A stretch of 5,452 bases of DNA, from assembly GCA_946221765.1 (NCBI GenBank), contig CAMIMK010000233.1, positions 1-5,452 of the forward strand, read 5' to 3'. This DNA comes from an uncultured Rhodovulum sp. (GTDB lineage Bacteria > Pseudomonadota > Alphaproteobacteria > Rhodobacterales > Rhodobacteraceae). The first letter of the stretch is position 1; every line of letters starts with the position of its first letter. Below the pieces are notes generated by a model, which was not told where the DNA came from, made no database searches, and was given only the letters and a program-made list of their open reading frames with translations. Positions 5,275 through 5,452 of this stretch are shown here, piece after piece. Both the position numbers and the translations under genes were made by a program.

Positions 5275-5452
5275 TCACGTCCCGCGCGGCTTCACCCGCC
5301 GGGTGGGGGCGGCCGCGGCCGGGTCCTCCGGCCAGGGGTGGCGCGGATAGCGGCCGCGCAGGTCGCGGCGCACATCCGCATAGGTGTTCGCCCAGAACCC
5401 GGGCAGGTCCGAGGTGGTCTGCACCGGCCTTTGCGCCGGCGACAGCAGCTCC
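5275..5452 (-). CDS. hrpB: ATP-dependent helicase HrpB, C-terminal end (cut by window edge)
   Basis: Reading leftward from the window edge, 58 codons remain before the TGA at 5277-5275. They end in the HrpB C-terminal signature: LLSPAQRPVQTT, DLPGFWANTYADVRRDLRGR, YPRHPWPEDP and APTRRVKPRG, which closely follow the C-terminus of DEAH-box HrpB proteins (about 800 residues when complete). HrpB is a predicted cytosolic ATP-dependent RNA helicase whose precise role in most bacteria is unknown. The catalytic domains lie outside the window, so integrity of the full gene cannot be judged. The gene converges on the LprI-like gene with a 10-bp gap. A 6-bp GC stem (5265-5270 with 5282-5287) spans that junction but lacks a T-run. 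Confidence 0.88.
   Translation of the reverse strand, partial: ELLSPAQRPVQTTSDLPGFWANTYADVRRDLRGRYPRHPWPEDPAAAAPTRRVKPRGT

Noticed and set aside
5265..5287. GC stem between the LprI-like gene and hrpB as a bidirectional terminator
   Set aside because: The stem is only 6 bp of alternating GC with no T-run on either side, and overlaps hrpB codons, so chance is likely.

Overview
The window is about 5.4 kb of dense, GC-rich DNA (roughly two-thirds G+C, strong preference for G/C at third codon positions). The gene content and protein features suggest an alphaproteobacterium, probably of the Rhodobacterales (Paracoccaceae-like). The genus cannot be fixed from the sequence alone. No mobile element, CRISPR array, tRNA or rRNA is visible. 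Most of the window is ordinary chromosomal metabolism and housekeeping.

Layout: the left edge carries the N-terminal 132 codons of a glycerol-3-phosphate dehydrogenase-like flavoprotein on the minus strand. It is divergent, across about 205 bp of promoter DNA, from a secreted protein with two PRC-barrel-like domains (plus strand), which ends at a clear intrinsic terminator. After a 146-bp spacer with AT-rich palindromes and a plausible sigma70 promoter comes a complete 477-residue glutamate dehydrogenase. Next is an aquaporin Z gene whose reading frame is interrupted by an in-frame TAG at codon 58, although the rest of the protein is well conserved. A perfect 14-bp hairpin separates it from mazG (NTP pyrophosphohydrolase, 268 aa), which looks leaderless. 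mazG is followed by a small secreted LprI/DUF1311-type protein with six cysteines. The right edge holds the C-terminal 58 codons of the helicase gene hrpB on the minus strand, convergent with the LprI-like gene and only 10 bp away.

Functionally the genes do not form one pathway: glycerol-3-phosphate oxidation, an envelope PRC-barrel protein, glutamate/2-oxoglutarate exchange, water permeation, nucleotide-pool cleaning, a periplasmic small protein and an RNA-helicase-like protein. Only mazG and the LprI-like gene are close enough to be co-transcribed. I do not see a new multi-gene system. The points most worth a second look are the disrupted aqpZ with its paired substitutions and compositional step, the repeat-rich leader in front of it, the long antenna-like insertion in the glutamate dehydrogenase, and the leaderless appearance of mazG.
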